Shown here: positions 16,225 to 24,992 of the stretch, one piece after another
Layout of the letters: every line of letters starts with the position of its first letter
Position numbering within the stretch: the first letter of the stretch is position 1
DNA from: Vulcanococcus sp.
GTDB taxonomy: Bacteria; Cyanobacteriota; Cyanobacteriia; PCC-6307; Cyanobiaceae
Direction of reading: 5' to 3'
Assembly: GCA_019264575.1 (NCBI GenBank)
Contig: JAHUZV010000025.1
Location: 124,001-188,000 of the forward strand
DNA: 64,000 nucleotides
Position numbers and translations under genes: made by a program
The notes under the pieces: model-generated
What the model was told of the DNA's origin: nothing
Seen by the model: the letters and a program-made list of their open reading frames with translations, nothing else
The model's database searches: none

Positions 16225-16908
16225 TTATGCCGATCGCCGGCTCAGCCAGAGGTGGTTGAACAGGGCCTGCAGCAGCTGGATCGGGGGCTCCAGGCCGGCC
16301 TGGGTGAGCTGCTGCTCCAGCCGCTCTGCATCCATCGAGAACACCTTGCTGTTGCGGGATTCCAGTACCGCTTCGATCGTGGCCTGATCCATGCCCAGGA
16401 CCGCAAAGCGGCTGCGGCCGATGGCGAGGCCCAGCTCCAAGCCCGGTGGACCCGATTCGCTGTAGCTGCTCAGCAGCAGGCAGCCACCTAGTGCGACCCG
16501 CGCCGCCATCTGCTGGAGCAACTGCTCCTGCTCGGCCGGGGCCAGCACATGCAGCACGTTGTGGCTGATCACCACTTCGAAGGTGTCATCGGCGCAGGCC
16601 TCGAGATGGTCGGCGCCCCACGCCACCCGACCGCTGGCGCCGATGCTCGCGAGCAGCTCATGGCAAAAACCGCGCATCTGCTCACTCGGTTCCACCAAGG
16701 TGAACCTGGCTTGAGGCAACGCCTCCAGCAGCGCCGGTAATTCCGTGCCGGTGCCGGCCCCCACCACCAGCACCCGTTGGGCTTCGGGGTGGAGTGCCGC
16801 CGCGGTGGCGGCCGCGAGCTCGAAGATCGCGTCGTAGGCGGGGATCAGCCGGCGGATGCGCGCGTTGTAGGTGCGGCCGTAGTCACCGTCGAAGTCGAGC
16901 AGGGCCAT
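16225..16908 (-). CDS. Class I SAM-dependent methyltransferase
   Basis: A 227-residue Rossmann-fold methyltransferase. The SAM-binding motif I is VLVVGAGTGTELPALL, motif II ends in LVEPSEQM, and VVISHNVLHVL sits where the motif IV acidic/polar residues occur. The substrate cannot be deduced. The start MALLDFDGDYGRTYNARIR resembles small-molecule or ubiquinone-type methyltransferases. It is closely followed by mazG and preceded by the DUF2227 gene in the same direction. Confidence 0.82.
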   Translation of the reverse strand: MALLDFDGDYGRTYNARIRRLIPAYDAIFELAAATAAALHPEAQRVLVVGAGTGTELPALLEALPQARFTLVEPSEQMRGFCHELLASIGASGRVAWGADHLEACADDTFEVVISHNVLHVLAPAEQEQLLQQMAARVALGGCLLLSSYSESGPPGLELGLAIGRSRFAVLGMDQATIEAVLESRNSKVFSMDAERLEQQLTQAGLEPPIQLLQALFNHLWLSRRSA

Positions 16909-16926
16909 GGGCCGTGGGGGATCCGC

Positions 16927-17478
16927 TCAGCGGAGTCTGCGGCGGCGCCGCCGCTTGCGTTGCAGCAGCCTCGGCAGACGCGGCAACGGATCGCCGTCTT
17001 GGATCAGATGCAGCCAGGAACTGGCCTCCACACCGATCAACACCGCCAGGCTCAACCCGCGCTGCTCCTGCCAGAGCGACTGCAGGCCCCGCCCCAGCTG
17101 CAGCGGACTCGGTGCACCCCAGGGCTGCAAGAGCCAGCCAGCCAGGCTCACAAGCACCGCCAGATAAATCAGCCGGCCTGCGCTCCCTAGAAACGGTGAA
17201 TGCGAGAGCAGCGAGCGATGGCGGAGCAGCTGCCGGTAAGGCCACCAGAGCAGGCGCAGCGGCCCCCAACGGCGGCTGGGGTTGGAGCGGGTGTCGAGAT
17301 CGGGAGAGAGCCAGAGCCCGCCGATCAGAAAAGCCAGGCCAGCCGCGGTGACTCCGGCTAAGCCAAGCCACGGGCCCCACAGCAGCCCGAAGGGGAGGGC
17401 CAGGATCCAGGTGGCGCGGTCGTGCTGCTGGCCGCTGGCCATGGCAGGTGGCTGCTGTTGCGGTGCAGAATGGCTCAA
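16927..17478 (-). CDS. DUF2227-family putative metal-binding membrane protein
   Basis: About 183 residues with several hydrophobic segments (WILALPFGLLWGPWLGLAGV, GLAFLIGGLWL, LIYLAVLVSLAGWLLQP). Conserved polar positions are typical of DUF2227: QHDRATW, LSPDLDTRSNPSRRWGPLR, and HRSLLSHSPFLG, which together offer His and Asp ligands. The C-terminus is strongly basic (RKRRRRRRLR). Function is not known for the family. The ATG at 17478 or one at 17442 may be used. It is divergent from tRNA-Val with only 2 bases between. Confidence 0.75.
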   Translation of the reverse strand: MSHSAPQQQPPAMASGQQHDRATWILALPFGLLWGPWLGLAGVTAAGLAFLIGGLWLSPDLDTRSNPSRRWGPLRLLWWPYRQLLRHRSLLSHSPFLGSAGRLIYLAVLVSLAGWLLQPWGAPSPLQLGRGLQSLWQEQRGLSLAVLIGVEASSWLHLIQDGDPLPRLPRLLQRKRRRRRRLR

Positions 17479-17480
17479 CC

Positions 17481-17552
<72 letters not shown>

Positions 17553-17650
17553 TCTTGAGCCTCCCCAGAGCCAGGGTCGCCGTCAAGATCTGCGGTACCG
17601 ATTGCAGGCCATTGCAGGTCGAGTTGAAGCCAGGCAAGCGGAGGAGAATC

Positions 17651-17704
17651 ATGTTTCTTTTCTCGTATCCCCTGTCAACCTTGTTGTTTTCAGCTGCCGC
17701 TTGA
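17651..17704 (+). CDS. Possible 17-residue hydrophobic leader peptide
   Basis: A short frame encoding MFLFSYPLSTLLFSAAA is preceded by an unusually good ribosome binding site (GGAGGAGA, about 5 nt before the ATG). It lies between tRNA-Val and the DUF2252 gene, upstream of a terminator-like hairpin. It may be a leader peptide, a tiny membrane peptide or chance; there is no family evidence. Confidence 0.25.
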   Translation: MFLFSYPLSTLLFSAAA

Positions 17705-17895
17705 TTCGCGGGGCGCTGCTTGGGCTCTGTTTGAAAACCAGAAGATGCGACTGCTTGTCAATTAGCTCTCAAGTCGGGTTTAGACATGCCTTGCAAAGCT
17801 GAACTGTTATCCAAGGCCCGGTGAGGACATAGAGGTGGATGTATACATTTGGTTCAGACCGATCGATGCTGCCCGGAATTGTGCTTGCTCTTGGT

Positions 17896-17937
17896 AAAGC
17901 CGTGGCTTCAGAAGCTTTAGATAGTCTTCGGCTTTTT
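17896..17937 (+). terminator. Terminator-like hairpin just upstream of the DUF2252 gene
   Basis: AAAGCCG at 17896 and CGGCTTT at 17929 form a 7-bp stem around a long loop with its own GCTTC/GAAGC dyad, followed by a T-run (TTTTT) at 17933-17937. It sits 20 bases before the DUF2252 start, so it would end a leader transcript or act as an attenuator. The long loop makes it a weak terminator. Confidence 0.35.
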
Positions 17938-17956
17938 CCTTTTCCGCAGGCCTAGA

Positions 17957-19276
17957 TTGAGGGAATTGGCACTAGAGTTAAACATGCTCGCTCAGAAAGA
18001 TAGAGATTCTCTTGCTCTGCTGATTGAGCAGGAACGAACCCGCGTCCAGGAGCTGCTTGGGGTTCGCCATAGTCGAATGGCAGTCACACCATTTACCTAT
18101 TTTCGGGGTGCAGCCATCGTGATGGCTTCAGATCTTGCGCAGCAATCACATTCGGGTCAGATGGTGCAGTTGTGTGGTGATGCTCACATCCTGAACTTCG
18201 GCTTTTACGCATCGCCAGAGCGTCAGCTTCTCTTTGATATTAATGATTTCGATGAGACTTACCCAGGCCCGTACGAATGGGATGTGATTCGCCTGGCAAC
18301 GAGCGTTCTGCTAGCAGCGCAAAGTAACGGATTTGGAAGCGCTGAGCAGGAAGAAATCTGCGTTGCTGCCTTACGTGCCTACGCCCAAGCGATGGCCGAG
18401 TTTGCCGAGATGCCTTTTCTCGCAATGTGGCCATCTCATCTCTCCAGAGAACGGCTTTTAGATAAGGGTGGCAGTAAAAATCTAAGAAATCATCTCAAGG
18501 ATGTCGTCTCGGCAGCTCTTAAGCGTGATAGTCGTCAAGCCGTAAAAAAACTTTGTGAGATTGGTGTCGATGGAGAGTATCGCTTTAAAAATGACCCGCC
18601 TTTGATCTGGCGAGTCGAGCAGTTGCCGGAAACCTGGAGAGAAAAGCTTGATTGGGATGAGTGGGGGCCGCAGATGTTTGCTAGTTACTTTAAATCTGTT
18701 AGGCCTGATGTCAGGCATGTCTTTTCTCATTATCGGCTGGTCGATAGTGCAATCAAAGTTGTAGGTGTCGGTTCAGTTGGAACCCGTTGCGCTATCAGCT
18801 TATTTGTGGGGCGACACCCTGATGACTTGTTGATTTTGCAGGGCAAAGAAGCGATGCCTTCTGTGTTAGCAAGATATCTCGATTATCCAAGCCCCGATCA
18901 TCAAGGTCAGCGTGTTGTTCAGGGGCAGCGATTGATGCAGACCGCAAGTGACTTTTTCCTGGGTTGGGCATCCAATCCTGATGGGGAACATACCTATATT
19001 CGCCACTTCCGCGATTGGAAAGGGTCTGTTGATGTTAGTTGTTTGGATTGCAATGGTCTTAGTGACTATGCTCAGCTCTGTGCATGGACCATTGCGAAAG
19101 CCCATGCAAGAACCGGCGATCGGGCTGCTATTTCAGCACACATCGGCAAGCCAAAGAAATTTGCGCAACTTATGCTTGAGGAAGCTCGCAAGCACGCTGA
19201 ATTGAATGCCATCGATTACTCAAGACTATTAGAAGCTATGGCCAGGGGAGAAATTGCAAGCGAGACAGGAGCCTGA
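17957..19276 (+). CDS. DUF2252-family protein
   Basis: A 439-residue protein with clear DUF2252 signatures: RMAVTPFTYFRGAA, VQLCGDAHILNFGFY, LLFDINDFDETYPGPYEWDV, KVVGVGSVGTRCAISLFVG, and C-terminal WTIAKAHARTGD. The GDAH and DINDFDE segments resemble the catalytic and metal-binding loops of kinase-like aminoglycoside phosphotransferase folds, so a kinase-like activity is plausible but not shown for the family. The TTG at 17957 is the longest start; ATG 17984 is also possible. Its G+C is markedly lower than that of its neighbours (25 of 60 in one hand-counted line at 18541). A large MscS gene follows in the same direction. Confidence 0.87.
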   Translation: MRELALELNMLAQKDRDSLALLIEQERTRVQELLGVRHSRMAVTPFTYFRGAAIVMASDLAQQSHSGQMVQLCGDAHILNFGFYASPERQLLFDINDFDETYPGPYEWDVIRLATSVLLAAQSNGFGSAEQEEICVAALRAYAQAMAEFAEMPFLAMWPSHLSRERLLDKGGSKNLRNHLKDVVSAALKRDSRQAVKKLCEIGVDGEYRFKNDPPLIWRVEQLPETWREKLDWDEWGPQMFASYFKSVRPDVRHVFSHYRLVDSAIKVVGVGSVGTRCAISLFVGRHPDDLLILQGKEAMPSVLARYLDYPSPDHQGQRVVQGQRLMQTASDFFLGWASNPDGEHTYIRHFRDWKGSVDVSCLDCNGLSDYAQLCAWTIAKAHARTGDRAAISAHIGKPKKFAQLMLEEARKHAELNAIDYSRLLEAMARGEIASETGA

Positions 19277-19589
19277 ATCTTTTCAGCGATCTTATGGCTT
19301 GGTCTGAATACCATCTTCACTGCGCTGGCATCAGCGCGTTCGTGTGCGGTTTTGTGCCTCAGTTGCACTTGTGGGTCGCCAGATTGCCATCATTTCAATC
19401 TCTATTGTCATAATCCTTGCGCTCTACTAACTGGGCGATTTCATTCTTGCTGATCGCGAGGCTAGCAACTTGTTTGCGATTCTGTGTCCGCTTTTGTCAT
19501 GAGTTCTCGCTCGGATTACAGATACCTGCTTGTTACTGGTGACAGCTGTTCCAAGATGGCAGTATGGAGCAACTCCTGATTGAGAGACG
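19277..19589. other. Intergenic region between the DUF2252 and MscS genes
   Basis: 313 bases with no supported gene on either strand, no clear terminator and no recognisable regulatory motif. The spacing is large for genes in the same direction, so the MscS gene probably has its own promoter here. Confidence 0.4.
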
Positions 19590-21788
19590 ATGAGGCTGCG
19601 CGGGTTGAAGACCCTTCTGGTGGCTCTGCTGACTTTGTTGCTTGTTATTGCTGGCCCTCGAACGGCCCTACAGGCAGCAGGTCGAGAGTCTGTGGCTGGT
19701 GTCTCTCAGGTCCAGACGGAGATGTTATCCCCGAGTGGTTCTCGAATCATTCCAATTACCCAGCAGCCCTTCTACCCAGAGCTGCTTGCTGCATCCCAGC
19801 GCTGGAGAGATGCTCCCTTGAGCAGAGTGATTGGGGATAGCCCGCGAGAGACGCTGCTCAACTTCTATGCCGTCATGGCACGGGTGAACAATGAGCTTGA
19901 GTTCATCACCAAACAGGGAGCAACGCAGAAGGGTTTTTTCTGGAGTTCAGACACACGCAACCATATTGAACAGGCCGAGGAACTGTTCGCTTTGGCTGTG
20001 CAAGCCCTCGACGCCAGCGTTTTTCCTGAAAGCGTTCGTATTGATATGGCTCAGGAAGCGGCGATACAACTGAAGGAGGTGCTCGATTATGTGCTAACAC
20101 ATAGCACCGTTCCCATTACTATTCCGGATCAGGCAGGGCTTAAGGCCCTCAATGACCAACGAAGTAAGGGTAGCGAGACCTGGACCCTGCCGCTAACGAC
20201 GATTACACTCTCAGCAGAAACAGTGGATCTCGACAGCGAGCCAGGTTTCTTGTTTTCAGGCACTACTGTGCGCCATGTTGGTCGGATGTACAGGCAGCTC
20301 AGCCACCTGCCATTGGCCGAGCATGCCTTTTCATCTCAAGGGTTTTATAAGAGTTTTGTTTCAACGCCAGGCTTCTTGAGTCCGCCACTTTGGTACGTCA
20401 ACCTGCCTGAAAGCTTGCGCGGTTTACTGCAACTACATCTTGGCGATCAAACTATTTTGCAGGTTGTCGCGACGCTTGTCACGCTTGGTTTGTATGGCTT
20501 AGTGCTGTCGCTACTTTTGAGTCGTCTACTTCAGACATACCGTTATTGGCAGGCAGGAGCAGACAGCGCCGCTTCCTCCACGCTTCCCTGGCATCAAGCC
20601 AATGCGTCGTGGTATCGGGTGCTGCTTCTATTCCCTCTATTGCCGCTCACCCGTTTCTGTGAGATCTTCATCGATGATTATGTGAATTTCACAGGAGTGC
20701 CGCTCCTGGTTGTGACATATGTTCTGTATATTTGTTACTTTACTGCCGCAGGCTGTTTCTTCTTCTACTTCTTTGAGGCGTTTGGAAGCACTGTTTCGAA
20801 GAAGCTCGTTCAGTGGCGCGGTGGTAGCTCTGAGTTGCAGTTGCGTCGGGTTAGTAATCTGGTGATGCCGGTATGCCGAGTCATTGGTGGCTTGGTGGCT
20901 GTCGTGATGATTTACCGGTTGTTGGTTGTGCTTGGTCTCCCCCCGACGACTGTTCTTGCCTTTTCGGCGGTTCCAGGTTTGGCTATTGGCTTGGGTGCCT
21001 CAAAGCTGCTTGGTAATCTTTTCGGTGGCCTTTCGATTCAGACCGATCGTCCCGTGCGTGTCGGCGAGTTTTGTCGGATTGGTGAGAATCTTGGCTTTGT
21101 AAGCAAGATCGGGATGCGCTCCCTTGAGTTGCAAACGCTCGAGAGCAGGGTCACGATCCCTAACGCGATTGTCGATGAACAGACAATCGTCAATTTCTCG
21201 CGTCGGCAGTCCGGTGGTGATGGCACTCACACGCAGTCTTTATTGCTGCGTCTTGCCGTTACCAGAAAGTTCAATCCTGACCAGATTGCAGATCTGCTTT
21301 ATTTCGGCCGCTTGGCTGTCATGGCGATTGAGGGTGTCCAGGAGCCCCTCATTAGCCTTGAAGAGGAGGCCACGGAGGGATGTGCCCTGATCTGTCATTG
21401 CTTGGTGGCTATTCAGGCCTGGGATCAGTACATCGCTATGCGAGAGCGCATTTTGCTCCGACTCGAAGAGGTGGTGGAGCAAGTGCATTTGTCTCAGCGT
21501 GCCATTGGTGTGAGCTATGACACCACTGTCGAGCAGCTTGAGCGTATTCCTGAGCTGATTCGTGAGCTTGTGGAGCGTGATCCGCTTCTCAAGCTCCAGT
21601 CTTGTCGCTTGATGACCATTGCTGCATTCAGCTACGAATTTAACTTTCGGTTCCATTCTCATCATGCGACTCTTGGCGCACTGAAGGATGCCATCAATCG
21701 GTTCAACAAAAACTTGTTAGCTTGCTTTGCCTCAGAAGGGATCGAGATCCCATACCCCACAGCTGTTGAGATCAGAAAACAAGCCTGA
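19590..21788 (+). CDS. Large MscS-family mechanosensitive channel with periplasmic N-terminal domain
   Basis: A 732-residue protein. A signal peptide (RLRGLKTLLVALLTLLLVIA) leads into a soluble region of about 260 residues, then about five hydrophobic helices. The pore-lining region and beta domain of MscS follow: VPGLAIGLGASKLLGNLFGG, then PVRVGEFCRIGENLGFVSKI, then VTIPNAIVDEQTIVNFSRR. These correspond to TM3 and the middle-beta domain that gates ion release on osmotic downshock. The C-terminal cytoplasmic part is alpha/beta. Such extended MscS relatives may also sense periplasmic ligands. It lies 5 bp from the convergent thioredoxin-like gene. Confidence 0.92.
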   Translation: MRLRGLKTLLVALLTLLLVIAGPRTALQAAGRESVAGVSQVQTEMLSPSGSRIIPITQQPFYPELLAASQRWRDAPLSRVIGDSPRETLLNFYAVMARVNNELEFITKQGATQKGFFWSSDTRNHIEQAEELFALAVQALDASVFPESVRIDMAQEAAIQLKEVLDYVLTHSTVPITIPDQAGLKALNDQRSKGSETWTLPLTTITLSAETVDLDSEPGFLFSGTTVRHVGRMYRQLSHLPLAEHAFSSQGFYKSFVSTPGFLSPPLWYVNLPESLRGLLQLHLGDQTILQVVATLVTLGLYGLVLSLLLSRLLQTYRYWQAGADSAASSTLPWHQANASWYRVLLLFPLLPLTRFCEIFIDDYVNFTGVPLLVVTYVLYICYFTAAGCFFFYFFEAFGSTVSKKLVQWRGGSSELQLRRVSNLVMPVCRVIGGLVAVVMIYRLLVVLGLPPTTVLAFSAVPGLAIGLGASKLLGNLFGGLSIQTDRPVRVGEFCRIGENLGFVSKIGMRSLELQTLESRVTIPNAIVDEQTIVNFSRRQSGGDGTHTQSLLLRLAVTRKFNPDQIADLLYFGRLAVMAIEGVQEPLISLEEEATEGCALICHCLVAIQAWDQYIAMRERILLRLEEVVEQVHLSQRAIGVSYDTTVEQLERIPELIRELVERDPLLKLQSCRLMTIAAFSYEFNFRFHSHHATLGALKDAINRFNKNLLACFASEGIEIPYPTAVEIRKQA

Positions 21789-21793
21789 CGGCA

Positions 21794-22099
21794 TCAGGGG
21801 ATCAGGCCGCTGAGGCGGGTGCGGAAGTCGCCTTTGGGCATGCCGCCCTTCAGCTCGCCGTGGATGGTGAACTCGCCTTCTGGATCACTCACGACCAGAT
21901 AGGTGGGCCAGCCCATGCCCTGTTTGTCGGGATATTGGGCCAAGAGAACGCGGCGGTAGCGGCGATAGGCCTCGGTGTCCTGCAGCATCACGCTCACGAA
22001 GCTGCAGCCCAGTTCGCTGCACACTGCGGCGTCGTAATGGCTCATGCGGTGACAGGTGCCGCACTCTTCTGAGCTGAATTTGAGAACGGTGTAGCTCAT
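21794..22099 (-). CDS. Thioredoxin-like protein
   Basis: A 101-residue thioredoxin-fold protein with the redox motif C-G-T-C at residues 13-16 after the first strand (TVLKFSSEECGTCHRM), and the cis-Pro region GWPTYLVV. The canonical thioredoxin motif is C-G-P-C, so CGTC marks it as a divergent relative. No signal peptide is seen, so a cytoplasmic role is likely. The redox partner is unknown. Confidence 0.82.
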   Translation of the reverse strand: MSYTVLKFSSEECGTCHRMSHYDAAVCSELGCSFVSVMLQDTEAYRRYRRVLLAQYPDKQGMGWPTYLVVSDPEGEFTIHGELKGGMPKGDFRTRLSGLIP

Positions 22100-22130
22100 G
22101 CTTCGGTCTGCACTGCCTGGAAGCTAGCGA

Positions 22131-22928
22131 TCAGGGTTGGATCTGGCTTCGCCTGTAGAGCTGTCGTTCACACAGCTCCAGCTGTTGGTGTGCATTGAAC
22201 ACCAAGTTGATTTGTTGGAAGGCATCGGCGCTGGTGCGGCAGCCGATGTGCAGCCGGAAGGCTCCCTCGGGTAGCCATTCGGGCACTGAGCAGATCAAGC
22301 CATCCACGAAGGTGGCTGTGAGCGGATGAATCGCGAACTGCTCTGCGGTGAAGGGTTCGCATGGTGTGAGCTGCTCGTGGGGGTAGCACTCCCGTTCACC
22401 GGACCAGCCTTCAAGGTCCTTGAGCAGGTCCTCGGGGCTCTGTTGCGGCCGCGCCAGATCTAGTTGCGTGGCATGCGCGCAGCGAAAGCCCACGGCCCCG
22501 ATGGCATCCAGGCTCCAGCCAGAGCGCTCAGCGCTGGGATGCTGTCCCCAGAGCAGCACCAGCATCGAGCGGGCGCGTCCGGCAAAGACATTCACCTCAT
22601 GGCCGAAGCGTTCGGTCGTGGGGTCGACCTGGCGACTGGATTGCCCCCCGGCACCGCTGAACTGCCAGCAGTTGCCTCCACTGTTGTAACCAGTGCGGCT
22701 CAAGGCCAAGCGCCGCCGGCCCTCTGGCGCGAAGAGCAAGCCACGGCCATCCCAGCTGCCGTGATCCCGATCGCTGAACTGAATGTCGTAACAGGTGTCG
22801 TCGATGACGCGGCTGGGGCTCCGCCAATCGAGTGCTCCGCTGCGCAGATACCAGTGGCTGCGGCCCTGCCAGCGGCCCTCGAAGTTCAGCCGGTTCAGCT
22901 CCCATTGGCGTTGCTGCTGATCCAACAC
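22131..22928 (-). CDS. Conserved cyanobacterial protein, DUF3598-like
   Basis: A 265-residue soluble protein rich in Trp, Gly and beta-like strands (LNFEGRWQGRSHWYLRSG, SWDGRGLLFAPEGRRRLALS, NSGGNCWQFSGAGGQSS). These resemble the beta-barrel pattern of DUF3598 proteins, which may be lipocalin-like; the assignment is tentative. No catalytic motif, signal peptide or membrane helix is seen. The gene is divergent from the downstream SDR gene, with 48 bp between starts. Confidence 0.6.
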   Translation of the reverse strand: MLDQQQRQWELNRLNFEGRWQGRSHWYLRSGALDWRSPSRVIDDTCYDIQFSDRDHGSWDGRGLLFAPEGRRRLALSRTGYNSGGNCWQFSGAGGQSSRQVDPTTERFGHEVNVFAGRARSMLVLLWGQHPSAERSGWSLDAIGAVGFRCAHATQLDLARPQQSPEDLLKDLEGWSGERECYPHEQLTPCEPFTAEQFAIHPLTATFVDGLICSVPEWLPEGAFRLHIGCRTSADAFQQINLVFNAHQQLELCERQLYRRSQIQP

Positions 22929-22976
22929 GCGCCTCCAGGGCTCTCCCTAGCCTCCATCCTCAGCGGGGTCTTGTCG

Positions 22977-23822
22977 ATGCGAGTCACCATCGTGGGCTGC
23001 GGCTATGTGGGTGAGGCCCTGGCGAGGCTCTTGAGAGCTCAAGCTCAGAGCCATCTCACCCTCACCACCACGCGGGAGCAGCGCCGCGCTGAGCTCGAAG
23101 CCTTGGGTGATCGCGTGCTGGTGCTCAAGGCCAGCGATGCTCCCGCGTTGAAACAGGCCTTGGAGTCTGCGGATGCCGCTGTGTTTTGTATGGCGCCTGG
23201 TGGAGTGCGCCAGGTGGATGCGGGCGTGTATGCCGCCACCTATCGAGACAGCATCACCAATTTGCTGGAGCTGCTCCTAGAGCTTCCGCAGTTGCGGCAG
23301 ATCGTCTACACGAGCAGTTGCGGCGTCTATGGCGATGCGGCAGGGGGTTGGGTGGATGAGCGCTCGGTGGTGGTGCCCCGCGATGCCCACGCTGCAGTGC
23401 TGGTGGAGAGCGAGCAGCTGTTGGCGCAAGCCCGCAGCGATCAGCGGCGGGTGTGTGTGCTGCGCCTCGGCGCGATCTATGGCCCCGGCCGAGATTTGAG
23501 TCGTCGTTTCAAGGCGCTGGCTGGCACCACCAGGCCCGGTGATGGCCAGAGCCACAGCAATTGGATCCATCGCGACGATGTGGCCGGCGCCATGGCGGCT
23601 GCGCTGGCGGGAGCCTGGGATCAAACCGTGAATGTGGTGGACGATCAGCCCTGGCGGGTGGCTGATCTGCTCGATCGGATTTGCACCGCCACCGACCTGC
23701 CACCGGTGCAGTGGAGTGGTGCCTCGCCGGAGGCCACACCGATGGCTGATCGCCGGATCAGCAACCGCCTGCTCCGCAGCCTGGGCTACGAGCTGCTGCA
23801 TCCCACCCTGTCTGGTTTGTGA
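22977..23822 (+). CDS. NAD(P)-dependent epimerase/dehydratase-like protein (atypical extended SDR)
   Basis: A 281-residue protein beginning MRVTIVGCGYVGEALARLL, a Rossmann dinucleotide-binding G-x-G-x-x-G start. Further SDR features are AVFCMAPGG, YTSSCGVYGD (the Ser region), and LRLGAIYGPGRDL, typical of sugar-epimerase relatives. The Y-x-x-x-K pair of classical SDRs is not evident; the expected position reads VLVESEQLL, so activity may be altered. I chose the ATG at 22977 because the in-frame upstream extension lies opposite the DUF3598-like gene and is low-complexity. The substrate is unknown. Confidence 0.82.
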   Translation: MRVTIVGCGYVGEALARLLRAQAQSHLTLTTTREQRRAELEALGDRVLVLKASDAPALKQALESADAAVFCMAPGGVRQVDAGVYAATYRDSITNLLELLLELPQLRQIVYTSSCGVYGDAAGGWVDERSVVVPRDAHAAVLVESEQLLAQARSDQRRVCVLRLGAIYGPGRDLSRRFKALAGTTRPGDGQSHSNWIHRDDVAGAMAAALAGAWDQTVNVVDDQPWRVADLLDRICTATDLPPVQWSGASPEATPMADRRISNRLLRSLGYELLHPTLSGL

Positions 23823-23836
23823 GCCTGCAGGGGGCG

Positions 23837-23989
23837 CTAACGCTGCAGCTGCCGCCAGGCCTCCTGCGGATCGATGCCGCGCTGGCAGAGGGTCACCCAG
23901 GGGCGCAGTGGGCCGAGCCAGTCTTCCGGGTCGGGGCGGCGCAGTAGTTCAAGGATTGAGGGCTGGGTGGGGCTGAGAGGCCGGGGCAT
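23837..23989 (-). CDS. Small conserved-type protein of unknown function (50 residues)
   Basis: A short protein, [16 protein letters not shown] followed by [20 protein letters not shown] and a WRQLQR end. Its composition is that of a real small helical protein rather than an antisense frame. The upstream in-frame extension to 24121 overlaps the next gene and is Arg/Gly-rich, so I reject it. Function is unknown. It lies 14 bp from the convergent SDR gene. Confidence 0.5.
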   Translation of the reverse strand: MPRPLSPTQPSILELLRRPDPEDWLGPLRPWVTLCQRGIDPQEAWRQLQR

Positions 23990-24039
23990 GGAGGGCCGCC
24001 GTTGCGCACTGCTCGGAGCATTCCCCGTGGTTCGAGGCC

Positions 24040-24939
24040 TTAGCCGCTGCAGAGCTCCTCGCTCACCGCCCACAGCTGTTCGCAGGCCGCGGCATCGAGT
24101 GCCGCCGGAGCGATCCGGCAAGCCTTGGGATAGCCCTTCATGTTGCCCAGCCCTCCCGGGCCGTAAAAGCTGCCGGGTTCGGCGGCGGGTGCGGTGGCGG
24201 CAAACAATTGGGGCAGGGCGCCCATGGCTGCGCTCTGGAACAGCGGGTCCATCAGTCGGTAGGCCAGGGCCTCCACCCGGGAGCCGCGGGCAGCCACGGA
24301 GGTGGGCTGCAGGTTGGTGCGAGCCAGGCCGGGATGGGCGGCAATCGAGAGCACCTTCGCCCCTTGGACATCCAGCCGGCGCTGCAGCTCGAGGGCCGTC
24401 ATCATGTTCGCCAGCTTGCTCTGGGCGTAGGCGGCCCAGGCGTCGTAGCGCTGCTCGCCTTGCAAATCATCAAAGGCGATGCGGCCGAAGTAGCTCGCTC
24501 CTGAGCTCACATGCACCACGCGCGCTCCCGGGCGCAGCACGGGCAGGAGCTGTTGGGTGAGGGCGAAGTGTCCCAGGTGATTCACAGCGAACTGCAGCTC
24601 GAAGCCCTGGGCGCTCAGCTGATGGGGCGGGGCCATTACCCCGGCGTTGTTGATCAACAGATCGATGGCGCCGTGGCGTTCGGCCACCGCTGCAGCGCCA
24701 CGGTGCACGCTGGCGAGATCGGCCAGGTCGAGCTCCAACGGGATCAGTTCGCCTCCGCCATTAGTGCCCAGCTCTTGGCAGGCGGCCTCCGCTTTGGCCA
24801 GGCTTCGGCAGGCCAGCACCACGCGCGCTCCTCGCTGCGCCAGCGCTCGGGCCGTTTCAAGCCCCAGGCCGCTGTTGGCACCCGTGATCAGAGCGGTGCG
24901 GCTGCTCTGATCGGGGATGTCGGCGCAGGTCCAGGGCAT
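24040..24939 (-). CDS. Short-chain dehydrogenase/reductase
   Basis: A classical SDR of about 299 residues. NADP-binding [10 protein letters not shown], the structural motif NNAGV, catalytic Ser in VVHVSSGAS, and the Y-x-x-x-K pair in [10 protein letters not shown] are all present. The N-terminal sequence and C-terminal YPKACRI resemble retinol-dehydrogenase- or protochlorophyllide-reductase-like SDRs. I start at the ATG 24939 ([11 protein letters not shown]); an upstream ATG at 25005 would overlap the protease gene. The substrate is not known. Confidence 0.88.
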   Translation of the reverse strand: MPWTCADIPDQSSRTALITGANSGLGLETARALAQRGARVVLACRSLAKAEAACQELGTNGGGELIPLELDLADLASVHRGAAAVAERHGAIDLLINNAGVMAPPHQLSAQGFELQFAVNHLGHFALTQQLLPVLRPGARVVHVSSGASYFGRIAFDDLQGEQRYDAWAAYAQSKLANMMTALELQRRLDVQGAKVLSIAAHPGLARTNLQPTSVAARGSRVEALAYRLMDPLFQSAAMGALPQLFAATAPAAEPGSFYGPGGLGNMKGYPKACRIAPAALDAAACEQLWAVSEELCSG

Positions 24940-24992
24940 GGCTTGCAATTGGTGAGCCTGCTTAGGTTGGACGGAACAACGGGACGGCTGCG

